Source: Ignelater luminosus (Eukaryota > Arthropoda > Insecta > Coleoptera > Elateridae). Taken from it: a stretch of DNA of 64,000 nt. Every line of letters begins with the position of its first letter. Within the stretch, counting starts at the first letter, position 1. Positions 25,601 through 33,634 of the stretch are shown here, one piece after another. The position numbers were made by a program, and so were the translations under genes. The DNA lies in the NCBI GenBank assembly GCA_011009095.1, contig VTPC01090572.1:255935-319934 (forward strand). The letters run 5' to 3'. The notes under the pieces were generated by a model. That model was not told the origin of the DNA, made no database searches, and saw only the letters and a list, made by a program, of their open reading frames with translations.

Positions 25601-28182
25601 AAGTTTCTCTGTGATTTTCTGCAGTAAAGACAGTATTACAGAATATTATGCTATTATTTCTAAATGTACAAAACACTCATTTTACTTTGCGAAAGATCAC
25701 AATATGTATAAAAACTAACCTAAAACTAACACTAGGTGTTCTAGCCAGGGACTATGCCCGAGTCAATATACACCCTCTAGCCCTTAACAAAATATCAAAT
25801 AGGCACCGAAAACTATCACTTTATAAATTTGTTTTAAGTCCAGCAAACGATCGTTAGTGGTTCATAAATAGCAAAAGTGTTAAGGAATAACCTTACATTT
25901 CACATTAGACCTAACCTTCAAAACTGTTACTTAGATAACCAATTTGTCAGTATAAAAAAAAATCACAAGATTTATTATATTCATATTTGTTACCACAAGA
26001 CTTCTAATTTATATTTATTGTCTTGCTTACAGTGTACCAATTCCAAGAGAATCTCTTGAAAACTATGATACAAATTGAAAATACATTTTTTGAATTGGCG
26101 AGATCATGCAAGAGAAATTCTTTGATTATATGCGACAGAGGTGCAATGGATCCATCTGCATGTGAGTATTTTCTAATTAACTATTCATTTGATTTTTTCC
26201 TTAAATTTATTATTTTTTTTATCATAGTCGTATCAAAGGAAGTTTGGGAAAGAATGATGAGAGAGAATAATTGGAATAATGTTGAACTGCGTGATAACAG
26301 ATATAATCACATTGTACATATGGTTTCAGCCGCTGTAGGTGCAGAAGACTTCTATTCCACCGAGGTAAAGCCTTTACGTTTGTAATTAGAAAATTTGCTT
26401 TAAATCATTTGTAATTTTATTAAGGATCATGCGTGTCGTTCTGAAGGTGTTGAGCTTGCACGCGAATTAGATCATAATGCTGCTGCAGCATGGGTCGGTC
26501 ATCCTTATTTCGATGTGATCGATAATTCAACAGATTTCGAAGGAAAAATGAGGCGGATGATCGGAGCTGTTTGTCAAAAGTTAGGTATTGATACTGGAGA
26601 TCGTTTGCTTACCAACTCCAGGAAACTCAAATTTTTGGTTAATGGACCTCTGCCTGATGATTCTGCTTTCCGTTCATTCCAAGACTTCGAGGTTGTTCAT
26701 AATTATCTTCAATCAGAGCCACCGAACCAAGTTAGATTACGGAAAAGAGGCCAGAAAGGTAAGAAGATATATCGGAGTCGGTTTTTATAAATTCGTTTTT
26801 AAACTTCACTTTTATATCTTTTTTTCTTTTTTCCATTCATAATTGAATTTATTGTTTTCATTTTGTTATTTATGCATTGTACATGTTAATTATATATTTG
26901 TTAACATGTTTCATTTAAACAACGATGTATATAATGTAGTGAAATATGTACAAATTTTGTCTAATAGAACAAAATTTGAAAACTGTGTATTTATTTTTTT
27001 CTAACAAATCTGTTTCATTACTAACACCATATTTTGATAATTGAAAATGATTAAATGCAGAATCTTATTTTTAAAAAATGCTCAGTATAACTAATTTTGA
27101 AATTATAAGATAATTTGACATCAACGTAATCTTTTATTTTGATTTAGTAGTATGGTGGTGAAATGAGGTTGCTGATGAATTTCTAATCTTTAGATTTTCC
27201 TGCATTAATTAAATTATTAATAATTGCAGAGGTATTTACAGTAAGCAAAAACTGGCAAGTTATTCTATAATTTCAAAATGGTAAACATCTCAAAATAAAT
27301 TGTTGCGTTAAAATTCTGCATAGAATGAAACTTAATATGTACTTGTGTTAGTTATTGATGCAGTTGTTTTTGAGTTTCCATTTTTCGAATGTAATGTACA
27401 ATCAATTTTACAATGCACAGCATTTTTCATTTTTCGATAACATTTTAGGACACTTCAGTTATATTCATACAGTGAGACGACCAGTTAAATTAGGACAAGT
27501 GGTTGAAGTTAAAACTCAAATAACACACCGCGATTATATCAACCTCCTGGCCCAGAAAGACAGTTCACATTTTACAATTTATAAAAAGCGAAGATGTTTC
27601 CTTGTAAACAATCAGTATTTCCAACTTGATATATATCAATCACCGAGTCATCCAAGGTAAAATCAAAGTAGTAGTTGTAATTGTAGTAGTGTTATCGAGA
27701 AAATATTAAAATTGAAATTGTCAAATAGGTGCAAGGGCTTAATGTTATTAGAAACATACTCAGCATTGAACGAAAGTAGTTTGCGGGAGAGATTGCCCAG
27801 CTTTTTAAATATAGAAAAAGAAGTGACTGGTAGTCCGAATTATTCCATGTTTAATTTATCATTGAGAGAAGACTGGAAGAACTCAAAAAAGTTCTGTCGA
27901 TCTATTATAGGTAGGTAATAGTCTAATAGATTATCTTGTGAACACTCTTGTGTTTTTATTTTATGTAAGTTTGTGTCGTAATCTGTAAATTACCTCCTGT
28001 TATAGTAATAATAGACAATAGTGGATTTTTCAGGGCCAGATCAGAACCACAGTATAAAAACTAATGGCCATGTAGATGACAGAGCAGAAAAAGAAAATTT
28101 AAAACTTAATGGTCATTCGAGTGATTTAGAAGTAAACGAGCATAAATTAGTGAATGGAAAAAGTTACACGACTAACTTTTAA
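1682..28182 (+). CDS. ttd14: TRPL translocation defect protein 14 homologue (P-loop NTPase + CYTH-like)
   Basis: Ten exons join without frame breaks into 444 aa: 1682-1733, 1835-1902, 2064-2101, 2423-2460, 26033-26161, 26228-26364, 26425-26758, 27449-27656, 27729-27910, 28034-28182. All introns are GT-AG. The ATG has A at -3 and G at +4. A Walker A loop (GGPCGGKTT, residues 17-25) and a Walker B-like LIICDRG (96-102) form the nucleotide-binding half; [17 protein letters not shown] and [10 protein letters not shown] are further family blocks. A CYTH-like domain begins near residue 266 (YIHTVRRP) and runs to about 390 ([18 protein letters not shown]). In flies TTD14 binds GTP and phosphoinositides and is needed for trafficking of TRP/TRPL channels in photoreceptors; the same role here is inference. 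The last 49 residues are a polar tail with repeated NGH/NEH motifs ending TTNF. Exons 3 and 4 are only 38 nt each; intron 4 is 23,572 bp. Confidence 0.93.
3805..4157. repeat. Foldback element, Tc1-like ends
   Basis: The first and last roughly 75 bases are imperfect inverted copies. The left arm contains ACTGGTCGACCAA and GGTATGGACTTATAATT. The reverse complement of the right arm contains CACTGGTGATCAAA and AGTATGGACTTATAATT, followed in both by a T-rich TTTATTTAT stretch. TA dinucleotides lie at both edges, as expected for Tc1/mariner-type insertion. The element is about 350 bp with no coding capacity, so it is non-autonomous (inference). Confidence 0.6.
4425..5012. repeat. Long foldback (MITE-like) element
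   Basis: Arms of roughly 180 bases (about 4425-4608 and 4818-5012) are inverted copies. The best core reads GAGCTCAATAACGATTTTCT, then CCAGAGGCGCTGT and AATTTGACAAGTTTAAAC on the left, and has near-identical counterparts (GAGCTCAGTAACGATTTTCT, CTAGAGGCGCTGT) in the reverse complement of the right. The outer part also pairs (CAAAGTACCAACATCAAACAA against TAAAGTACCGACACCAAACA). The central 210 bases carry an acidic codon run ([11 protein letters not shown]) that may be a transposase scrap. Target duplications were not resolved. Confidence 0.65.
6496..6835. repeat. Short foldback element flanked by TA
   Basis: The left end reads CAGTGACACCTGTCTATC then TTGAACAC. The reverse complement of the right end reads CACTGTATAGATTGAACACC. 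An internal copy, ACAGGTGTTCAATATAG, lies at about 6555. TA is present directly outside both ends. The size (340 bp), TA flanks and CAGTG start fit a non-autonomous pogo/Tc1-like element, but the terminal match is imperfect. Confidence 0.45.
7300..7450. repeat. Dispersed repeat, copy 1
   Basis: This stretch is a diverged copy of 39470-39640. Shared blocks include ATGGTATATTGCTGAAATCT (GTGGTACATTGCTGAAACCT in the other copy) and TGGTTTTGGGAAACTGAAA (TGGTTCTGGAAAACCAAAA). The family is unknown. The sequence CACCCTGTATA at 7677 could be an end of the same or another element. Confidence 0.4.
8004..8290. repeat. Two-unit tandem repeat with a swapped middle
   Basis: Unit 1 (about 8004-8173) and unit 2 (8174-8290) share a left part (TTACGTAC, AAGGGA, then AGTAATTTGTTACAGTCGAG and ACGTGAATATT) and a right part (AATGATTCATTACAG, CTTGG, GTTATAA, GGCCGAAA-type end). 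The middles differ: about 75 bases in unit 1, but only CGCTCGAGGCGAAGCCG in unit 2. The unit is GC-richer than the surrounding intron. Confidence 0.7.
8369..8413. repeat. Perfect-ended hairpin
   Basis: CTGATTGGTTGA at 8369-8380 is exactly repeated inverted as TCAACCAATCAG at 8402-8413, and the bases between largely pair as well, so the 45 bases could fold into one stem with almost no loop. It adjoins a segment at 8440-8490 (ATAAATCTCCAAATCTGA) that resembles 21422-21440 (ATAAATCTCCAGATCTGA), suggesting both lie in copies of an unidentified repeat. Confidence 0.5.
9040..9435. repeat. Copy of the 18.5-19.3 kb foldback family (right end)
   Basis: The right end (9340-9435) resembles the right arm of the element at 18503-19312: both have GGTAAATATGGTATGAT / GGCAAATATGATATCAT, then CAAAGTATAA and CTGTTTCCACTTC / CTGCTTCCACTTC, ending TTGACACC. 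A further block with CTACTACCATTTTGGTAATG at about 9115 resembles CTACTGCCATTTTGAACATG near 18690. I could not find a matching left terminus, so this copy is truncated or strongly diverged. Confidence 0.5.
11641..11673. repeat. (AAT)n microsatellite
   Basis: The sequence is a run of AAT/ATA triplets with a few interruptions, about 33 bases long. Such tracts can be the tail of a non-LTR insertion, but nothing recognisable lies directly beside it. Confidence 0.8.
14130..15430 (-). pseudogene. LINE reverse transcriptase fragment (Jockey/CR1-like)
   Basis: Reading the reverse strand from about 15430 downwards, an open stretch encodes [16 protein letters not shown] and [14 protein letters not shown], the typical pre-catalytic RT block of arthropod non-LTR elements. 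After frame shifts, [12 protein letters not shown] near 15190-15155 supplies the catalytic Y/F-x-DD box. The far end (14367-14137) encodes [19 protein letters not shown], the kind of C-terminal motif seen in these elements. Many stops and shifts lie between, so the copy is dead and lacks its endonuclease and 5' part. Clade assignment is approximate. Confidence 0.75.
16894..16936. repeat. 13-bp perfect inverted repeat
   Basis: ATGTTGATTAGTA at 16894-16906 is inverted exactly as TACTAATCAACAT at 16924-16936, with a 17-base spacer. It could form a cruciform or be a relic of a foldback element. Nothing else in the neighbourhood explains it. Confidence 0.6.
17010..17096 (+). other. Candidate cassette exon in ttd14 intron 4
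   Basis: A T-rich tract ending TTTTTAAAG precedes 87 bases that finish in ATG and are followed by GTAAGC. Exon 4 ends one base into a codon; entering here in that phase gives a stop-free reading ([18 protein letters not shown] and so on) that also leaves in phase 1, so exon 5 would stay in frame. Inclusion would add 29 residues between the EDQ and YQFQENLL segments, between Walker A and Walker B. I do not recognise the peptide in TTD14 relatives. It may be a species-specific exon or chance. Confidence 0.3.
18503..19312. repeat. Foldback element with ACAGGGTGTC ends
   Basis: The left end (ACAGGGTGTCAATATGAAGT) and the reverse complement of the right end (AAAGGTGTCAACAAGAAGTG) match. The pairing continues inwards: GCTTATACCTGTACTTTGAG / GTTTATACTTTGAG, then ATGACATCATATTTATAGCA / ATGATATCATATTTGCC. 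Arms are about 110 bases and the whole about 810. No coding region was recognised inside. Family resemblance to insect Tc1/mariner-derived elements with ACAGGGTGT termini is inference. Confidence 0.6.
20400..21110. repeat. GC-richer unidentified insert
   Basis: Base composition jumps above the surrounding intron, with CGGACACGTCACG at about 20957 and the inverted CCGTGTCCG at about 21020 enclosing GCGGACGAGGCGAGG and GAGCCGAGTCCG. A short near-repeat (CAGGGAAAACTTGCAG / TCAGGGAAAAAG) starts the block near 20430. Overlapping open stretches on both strands (20713-20967 minus, 20907-21113 plus) have no recognisable domain. A transposon fragment is likeliest. Confidence 0.4.
22150..22545. repeat. 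Diverged foldback element
   Basis: TTGGGTATTAAA (22179-22190) followed by ATAACCTCA (22200-22208) on the left is matched on the right by the inverted TTTAATACCCAA (22514-22525) preceded by TGAGGTTAT (22504-22512). An outer ACATGTA pair agrees with this order. The arms contain indels and no coding sequence was seen. Confidence 0.45.
23090..23450. repeat. GC-rich degenerate minisatellite, about 9-bp unit
   Basis: About 360 bases of loosely repeated units such as CCGACAAGC, CCGAGAGAT, CCAAACAGT, CCAAAGAGT, CCAAAAGGT and CCGATATGC. The base composition is far from that of the surrounding intron. Because the unit is a multiple of three and poor in stops, several frames on both strands stay open and give collagen-like or LxxLxx-like pseudo-peptides; I do not call a gene. 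A fragment at 19935-19965 (CTGACTGGGGACAAACTTGA, then TGTGGCCCG) resembles its left edge (CCGACTGGGGGCAAACTTGA, CGCGGCCC). Confidence 0.75.
24317..25300 (+). mobile_element. Mariner/Tc1-superfamily relic
   Basis: The element starts ACAGGGTGTTCG at 24317. A broken transposase begins at the ATG at 24568: [11 protein letters not shown] then [16 protein letters not shown] (the helix-turn-helix region), a frame-shifted [10 protein letters not shown], and [16 protein letters not shown] and [14 protein letters not shown] from the DDE core. At least four frame breaks or stops separate these. The coding remnant ends near 25070, before the last catalytic residue. TGGCTAGATTTTAT at about 25242 is inverted relative to ATAAAATCTGGCCA at 24428, so the right end probably lies near 25.3 kb. 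Confidence 0.7.
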
Positions 28183-29284
28183 TCGTAGTAGATTTTTTTT
28201 AGTTTAAATTTTTACCTATTTTTGTTTTTTGTATTGTGATTTTTGAAGAATTTTAGTAGTAATTATTAATTTAAATGTACTTATTGTATTTTTTTGTTCT
28301 TTTTTTTGTAAGTAATTTTATGCCACATTATTTTGTCTATAAAAGTAATTAGATCAATTAGATGTACAATGTATATATATAGAGATCAGAAGAAACAATG
28401 TAACAAATTGTGTAGAATTGCAATATTTAGTGATACAATTATTTTTCTGTAATTGATAGAAATGATATATATCAGTGGTGTATAAAAAACAAAATAGTGC
28501 AGGCAGTCTTAACAGTATTTTGTCAGTTTTATTATTATATCATCTAGAAATGTATCAAGGCGGATATACTTAATTTTTCCTTTTGTATGCTTTATACTTA
28601 CTATGTGTAATTCTTAAATGAAATTGTTTTCTAACAACCACCAGGGGTGCTAACTTAAAAGATGACAGGTTCATCTGTCGTATGATAATTGAAGAAGTAT
28701 TGATTCACAGAGTTCCTCACTGATTAATTGTAATAATATCTTTAAAATGAAATCAACACTACAGTACCACACTTATCGTAATTTATTTTATAAAGAAATG
28801 TTCAAATAAATGATAAACTTATCATTACTGTAAACTTGTAATTGTAATACTTAAACAAATTAATTAAAAAATCTATTAAAATTAATCGTGTCTTAGTTTT
28901 TTGTTTATTACGTTAGAATTGATCCTAAAGAAATCAATATAAACTTGTCATTCTTTGTATTTAATTCTTCAGTTAATTGGGCAATATTATTGTAATTATT
29001 TAGGTTTACAACACTTGAGAGAACCTTGATTAGGATTAGACTGATCTCAAAATGTAAAGATCCAGTACCTCTTTGTGCACAGAAACAAATTTTACATTCT
29101 GGCGGGTTTGATACAGAACTGATATCAAAATGGGCAAAAATAATTTCAAAAATTGATGGACGAATGTTTGATATGTGCAGGGTGTGTCTAAACTCTTTTC
29201 CTATTGATGGGTGGTTGATGTAAAAATTCTTTTTTTGTCAACTCATTTAAATATAGGCTTCGAGATAGCACCGTAGAAAGATCA
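28183..29284 (+). other. ttd14 3' UTR and downstream spacer
   Basis: After the stop codon the sequence is T-rich. AATAAA occurs at about 28805 (TCAAATAAATGAT), the likeliest polyadenylation signal, but others may be used. CAGGGTGTG at 29178 may be an end of an ACAGGGTGT-type element. I see no gene in this stretch. Confidence 0.4.
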
Positions 29285-31690
29285 TAATTGTTTATACTGC
29301 AAAAGTAAAGTAGTTAATGGTCTTAAGTGTAAAGTTTGTGGTGTGATCATTTATCCAAAATGTGTAGAAGTAGTTATAGAAGTGTACGTCCTGAACCAAT
29401 TTTTTTTTATTTATTACTTTAAACAAAATAGGCCCACTTTCATAAAGTGGGAGGGACATAAAATTATTAATGGACGATCTAAATGCAAAAGTGGCCAAAG
29501 ACAATAAAGGCAAGGAAAACATCATGGCGAAGCAGGGAATGGGAAAAGTTAATGAAAATGGCCATAGATTAGTAGACTTCTGCTTGACAAATAATTTAGT
29601 TATTGCGGGTATCTTATTCAAACACAATGAAAATCACAAAGCAACTTGGATATCATCTGGAGGTATCTATAGAAACCAAATTGACCATATAATGATAGAA
29701 AGAACATGGAGGAACTCTCTACAAGATATAAGAGTGATGAGGGGTACAGATGTAGGAACGGGAGAGTATAAGAAGAACATGCAAAAGAATATCGGAGAAA
29801 TTAACCCATAAATCTTTCAGTGGAGAACATCTGGCAACATTTCAAAGACGCAGTAAAGAAAAGCGCAAAGGAAACAACTGGACACAAAGTCAGGAAACAA
29901 AAACCATGGATAACAAGCGCTACATTGAATACAATCGAAGAGAGGAGAAGAATAAAAAGGAAATGGTCGAATACAGAAGACGAAACAAAAAACCAAGTAC
30001 ATAGAGAATATTGGAATAAAAACAGAGAAGTAAAAAAGAGGGCAAGAAAAGACAAGAGAAACTACCTTGAAAAAGTATGTAAAGATGTAAAGTACCTATA
30101 CGAAATAACAAAAAGAACCAAACCAATTAATAGAATACAAGGAGTAAACAGAGAAATACTCAAAAGTGAAGGCGGCATCTAAAAAGATGGACACAATACT
30201 TTGCTGAAATGTACAAGAAGAAAGAAACAAGATATATAGATGAACTAAAGGGAAGCAAGCCGCTAAACATAAACCAGGACGAAATTACGACGAAGGAAAT
30301 CCAGGAAGGAATTGACAGTATGAAGTATAGTAAAAGCGCAGGCGTGGATGATATCCCCATAGAACTTATTAAAGCAGACAAGGAAAGATCTATAGAAATC
30401 CTACACGTCCTCATGAACAAAATCTGGAACACAAAAACCATACCAGAGGATTGGTCACAAGGAATAATTATAAAAAGTCCAAAAAAAAAGAAGACCTCAC
30501 ACGATGTGAAAACTCGAGACCAATAACCCTTCTAAACATGGCTAGTAAAGTAATGTGTAAAATAATATTAAACAGAATGAAAACTGCTGTAGACCAGCGA
30601 CTAAAGAAAAACCAGGCAGTCTTCCGAGCAAGGTGCTCATGCATAGATCAGATATGCACATTGAGGATAATACTCGAACAAACCAAAGTAATGGGGGAAA
30701 GCATCTGCATCAACTTTATAGACTTCGAGAAGGCATTTGACTCAGTAACGAGAGAGAACATGTGGGAAATTCTAGACGCATATGGATTACCAAAAAAAAT
30801 AATAATGATAAAAATCATGTATGAAAACTTTTCAGCAAAAGTAGAACATGCAGGGAAACTGTCTGAAAAAATTATGATTAACACAGGAGTTAAACAAGGG
30901 TGCGTCTTATCACCAACTCTATTCCTAATCATCATAGACTGGGTGATGGAGAATACAAGAAATAATATATCCGGAATAAATTAGGATACATTTAATAAAC
31001 TTGCAGATCTTGAGTTTACGGACGACCAGTGCCTAATAACTAGAAAGAAAAACCAGATGCAAAGAAGAACAATGAGACTCAACGAAGTAGCAGAGCAAGT
31101 TGGGCTTAAAATAAATGAGAAGACAAAGATCGTAAAAGACAGAGAAGAAGATGGAAGAAGTATAAGCATAGAGCATAAAAATATTAAAGAGATCAAAGAA
31201 ATTATTTAGGAAGTGTAATGGATAAAACGAGAGGCTGTCAAAGAGACATAAGAAAGAGAATAGGGCAAGCCCAAAAGTCATTTAATATGCTGAGCAAAAT
31301 ATGGAGATCAAAAACTATTACAGTTAAAACAAAATTATGTTTATTCCGAACCAACGTCAAGAGCATATTACTGTATGGTGCAGAAACATGGGCATTAAAG
31401 AAACAAAGTATACGAATGTTACAAGCATTCACTAATAATTGTCAAAGAAAAATTCACCAAATATTCTAGCCCGATAAAATAACAAACTTAAGGTTATGGG
31501 AGATATCAAACGAAGAAAGAATAGAGATAACAATTAGACACAGAAAATGGAAGTGAATTGGACATATTTTAAGAAAACTATGCAATAACTTAACTAGACA
31601 GGCACTAGATTTCAGTGTAGGAAGAAAACTTATAGAGATACGGCTCGAAGAGAGAGAGAGAGAAAGATGCCAGTGTAGTATGAGAAGGGC
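29285..31690 (+). pseudogene. Non-LTR retrotransposon: APE endonuclease and reverse transcriptase, degraded
   Basis: The block starts with a cysteine-rich scrap (NCLYCKSKVVNGLKCKVCG, about 29289-29345) of uncertain origin. From 29470 the C-terminal half of an APE-type endonuclease is read (MDDLNAKV, ENGHRLVDFC, KATWISSGG, NQIDHIMI), similar to so-called craniofacial development protein 2-like retroelement products. The RT follows at 30209-31060 in shifted frames: SAGVDDIPIELIKAD, RPITLLNMASKV, INFIDFEKAFDSV, GVKQGCVLSPTLFLIIIDWV, then FTDD in place of the usual FADD box near 31016. The C-terminal part has SILLYGAETWALKK and RKWK-IGHILRK. Frame shifts and stops throughout show it is dead. A GA microsatellite (31649-31663) is embedded near the end. 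Confidence 0.88.
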
Positions 31691-31699
31691 TCCTTTTGT

Positions 31700-31965
31700 G
31701 AGTATAGGCACAATTAATGCCAATGATTATGTATCGAAATGCCTAGAAAAATGTTTGCTGCCATTTTTACATAAACACACTTTGTCAATGTTATTTTGCC
31801 TTGATTTGGCAAATTACCATTATTCATCAAGAGCAATGGAATGATATAATTTCAATCCTGTTGATGTGGTCCTTAAACACAATAATCTGTCACACTGCCC
31901 TGAACTCCACCCAATTGCAAAATATTGGGCCGTTATCAAGACTAGCCTGCAGAAAACAAGTTAAA
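31700..31965 (+). pseudogene. DDE transposase C-terminal fragment (Tc1/mariner superfamily)
   Basis: Directly after the LINE, the plus strand encodes GTINANDYVSKCLEKCLLPF, HKHTLSMLFCLDLANYHYSS, then HCPELHPIAKYWAVIKTSL. These match the second and third catalytic regions of an insect IS630/Tc1-type transposase family, whose usual blocks are PDLASCHY and CPELRPIERYWA. The third catalytic Glu appears as Ala (PIAKYW) and a frame shift lies in the middle. The N-terminal half is missing. Confidence 0.75.
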
Positions 31966-33540
31966 ATGCCAGTTCCATGATAGATGTTGAACAGCAGTGA
32001 AGCGCACAAATCTAATGGATGATTCTGTGCAAAATTCATTTAAGTTGAAATACATTTTATTATAACAAAACATACAGGTACCACTGATATTCAAACTTCA
32101 ATTACAAATAAATGATTCATTTATAAAAATGTAGTTTTTTTTATATAAACGTGGTTTTTTTACATGAATGGTTACTTTAGATTTAAATTATTTCAATAGC
32201 TAATCCGATCGACTTAATTATTTTATTGTGATCAGATGTATGATAAGTTGCCACCTTTAAAAATGCTTTAAGGCATTGGCTGTAAAGGTTATGCTGCTTT
32301 CAGGGACTAAGCAGCATTGCTAAGCTTGTTTCTTTTTTGACTCATGTGAAGAAACTAACTACATTAGAGAGTTTGCATTTAAAGTTTTGTCATCACAATT
32401 GATTAAGGAAAGCGGCTATTTGAAGCTTTTAATGCAGTTTAGGGACACCCTAATGTCCCTAATAATAATATTTATTAATAGAAAAATACAATAAATAAAC
32501 TTATATTCTATTATGGAGCGAAATTCAGTCTGCATTAAAATGTAGCCTGTCTTCAATAATAGATAAGCATCATAATTGTATTACAATACATAATTAGTTA
32601 AGTAAAGCAAATAATAACAGAAATAAATACCAACCAATTAAATAGGAAGAGCTAAATTAAACAAACAATAAAAGAGCTGAAAGCATCAGGAACATTGTTG
32701 TCATTAGTTGAACAACCATACATTTTTTAAAGTGGGACAGGCTTAGAAGTTTATCAGCATTAGATAAAGAATTAAACCACTTAACAATAATTATAAGTAA
32801 ATGAACATTTAAATGTCAATGAAGAAACAGAGTAAGAATTTCCTTCAAACCGTAAATTGTGTATTTCTGTATGAAAGTTTATTTTCCTGTAGAGCTAAGC
32901 TGGCTTTTTCTCCATTATAATTTTGTGATACAGTGCAATGCAAATATTGTCTCTTTTACATGTTTAACTAAGTTCTTTCAGTTTATAAATAACATGCTCA
33001 TATTTTCTAATACCAAATATCAGTCTGACACGAGTTTTGTAACCTTTGTATACAGTTTTTATCAAAGATGGTTATACAATGAAGAATATACTGTCTGAGA
33101 AATCCAACAGTGACAGAACCAAAGATGAACAAAGTATGGTATATATGAGATTTTTATCTCAATGAGATTCGGTCCAAAAATACAAAAGGTTATGTGGCAT
33201 TTGTCAACTAAAATTTAGAAAGTACATTTATAATTTGAATAGGAGATAAATAAATAATATGATTAACTAAAATAAAAATTTCAAACAAAGATAATTAAAA
33301 TAATAATAACTTAATATATGTACTTAAATAATTTTAAATAATATGACTTTTGAATTATTCAGTCATACCAACAAAAAAAAACGAAATTTTCTAATAAGAA
33401 TTGGTGCATAGTAGATAGTACCAACCAACTGTCGGCTTGACACTTTGGATATTTGCTAAAAAAGTAATCAACGGAATCAACTTTTTATAAATCTTTTGTT
33501 TGGCAATGATGGCAACATTGTTTTATATCAATTAATGAAA
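31966..33540. other. Intergenic, nothing recognised
   Basis: This is AT-rich spacer between the transposase fragment and the RRM gene. Short ORFs on either strand have no recognisable domain and no splice context. I see no repeat with clear ends. Confidence 0.5.
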
Positions 33541-33634
33541 TTAGCCACCATTTTGTGGCGTTGTTTGTCATAACGGGTTGTTGCCGGTCTATCTCGGTTT
33601 TGTGTTTTTAGCGCAATTTCAAACAGTAATTAAA
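33541..33634 (+). promoter_or_regulatory. Probable promoter/5' UTR of the RRM gene
   Basis: About 95 bases before the start codon are distinctly less AT-rich (GCCACCATTTTGTGGCG, GGGTTGTTGCCGG), unlike the spacer to the left. The first coding exon is just the ATG followed by GTAAGT, so the 5' UTR must lie here. The exact start site is not visible. Confidence 0.4.

Larger units (their letters stand above)
2461..26032 (+). other. Giant intron 4 of ttd14, rich in repeats
   Basis: The donor GTAAGT follows exon 4 and the acceptor TTGCTTACAG precedes exon 5; exon phase (1) matches on both sides. The intron holds most recognisable repeats of the left half of the window, listed separately. Parts where I see nothing definable: 2461-3800, 5013-6495, 9436-11640, 11674-14130 (apart from short recurrent motifs), 15431-16890, 17097-18500, 21110-22150 and 25300-26032. 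No conserved host gene was found nested in it on either strand. Confidence 0.85.
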
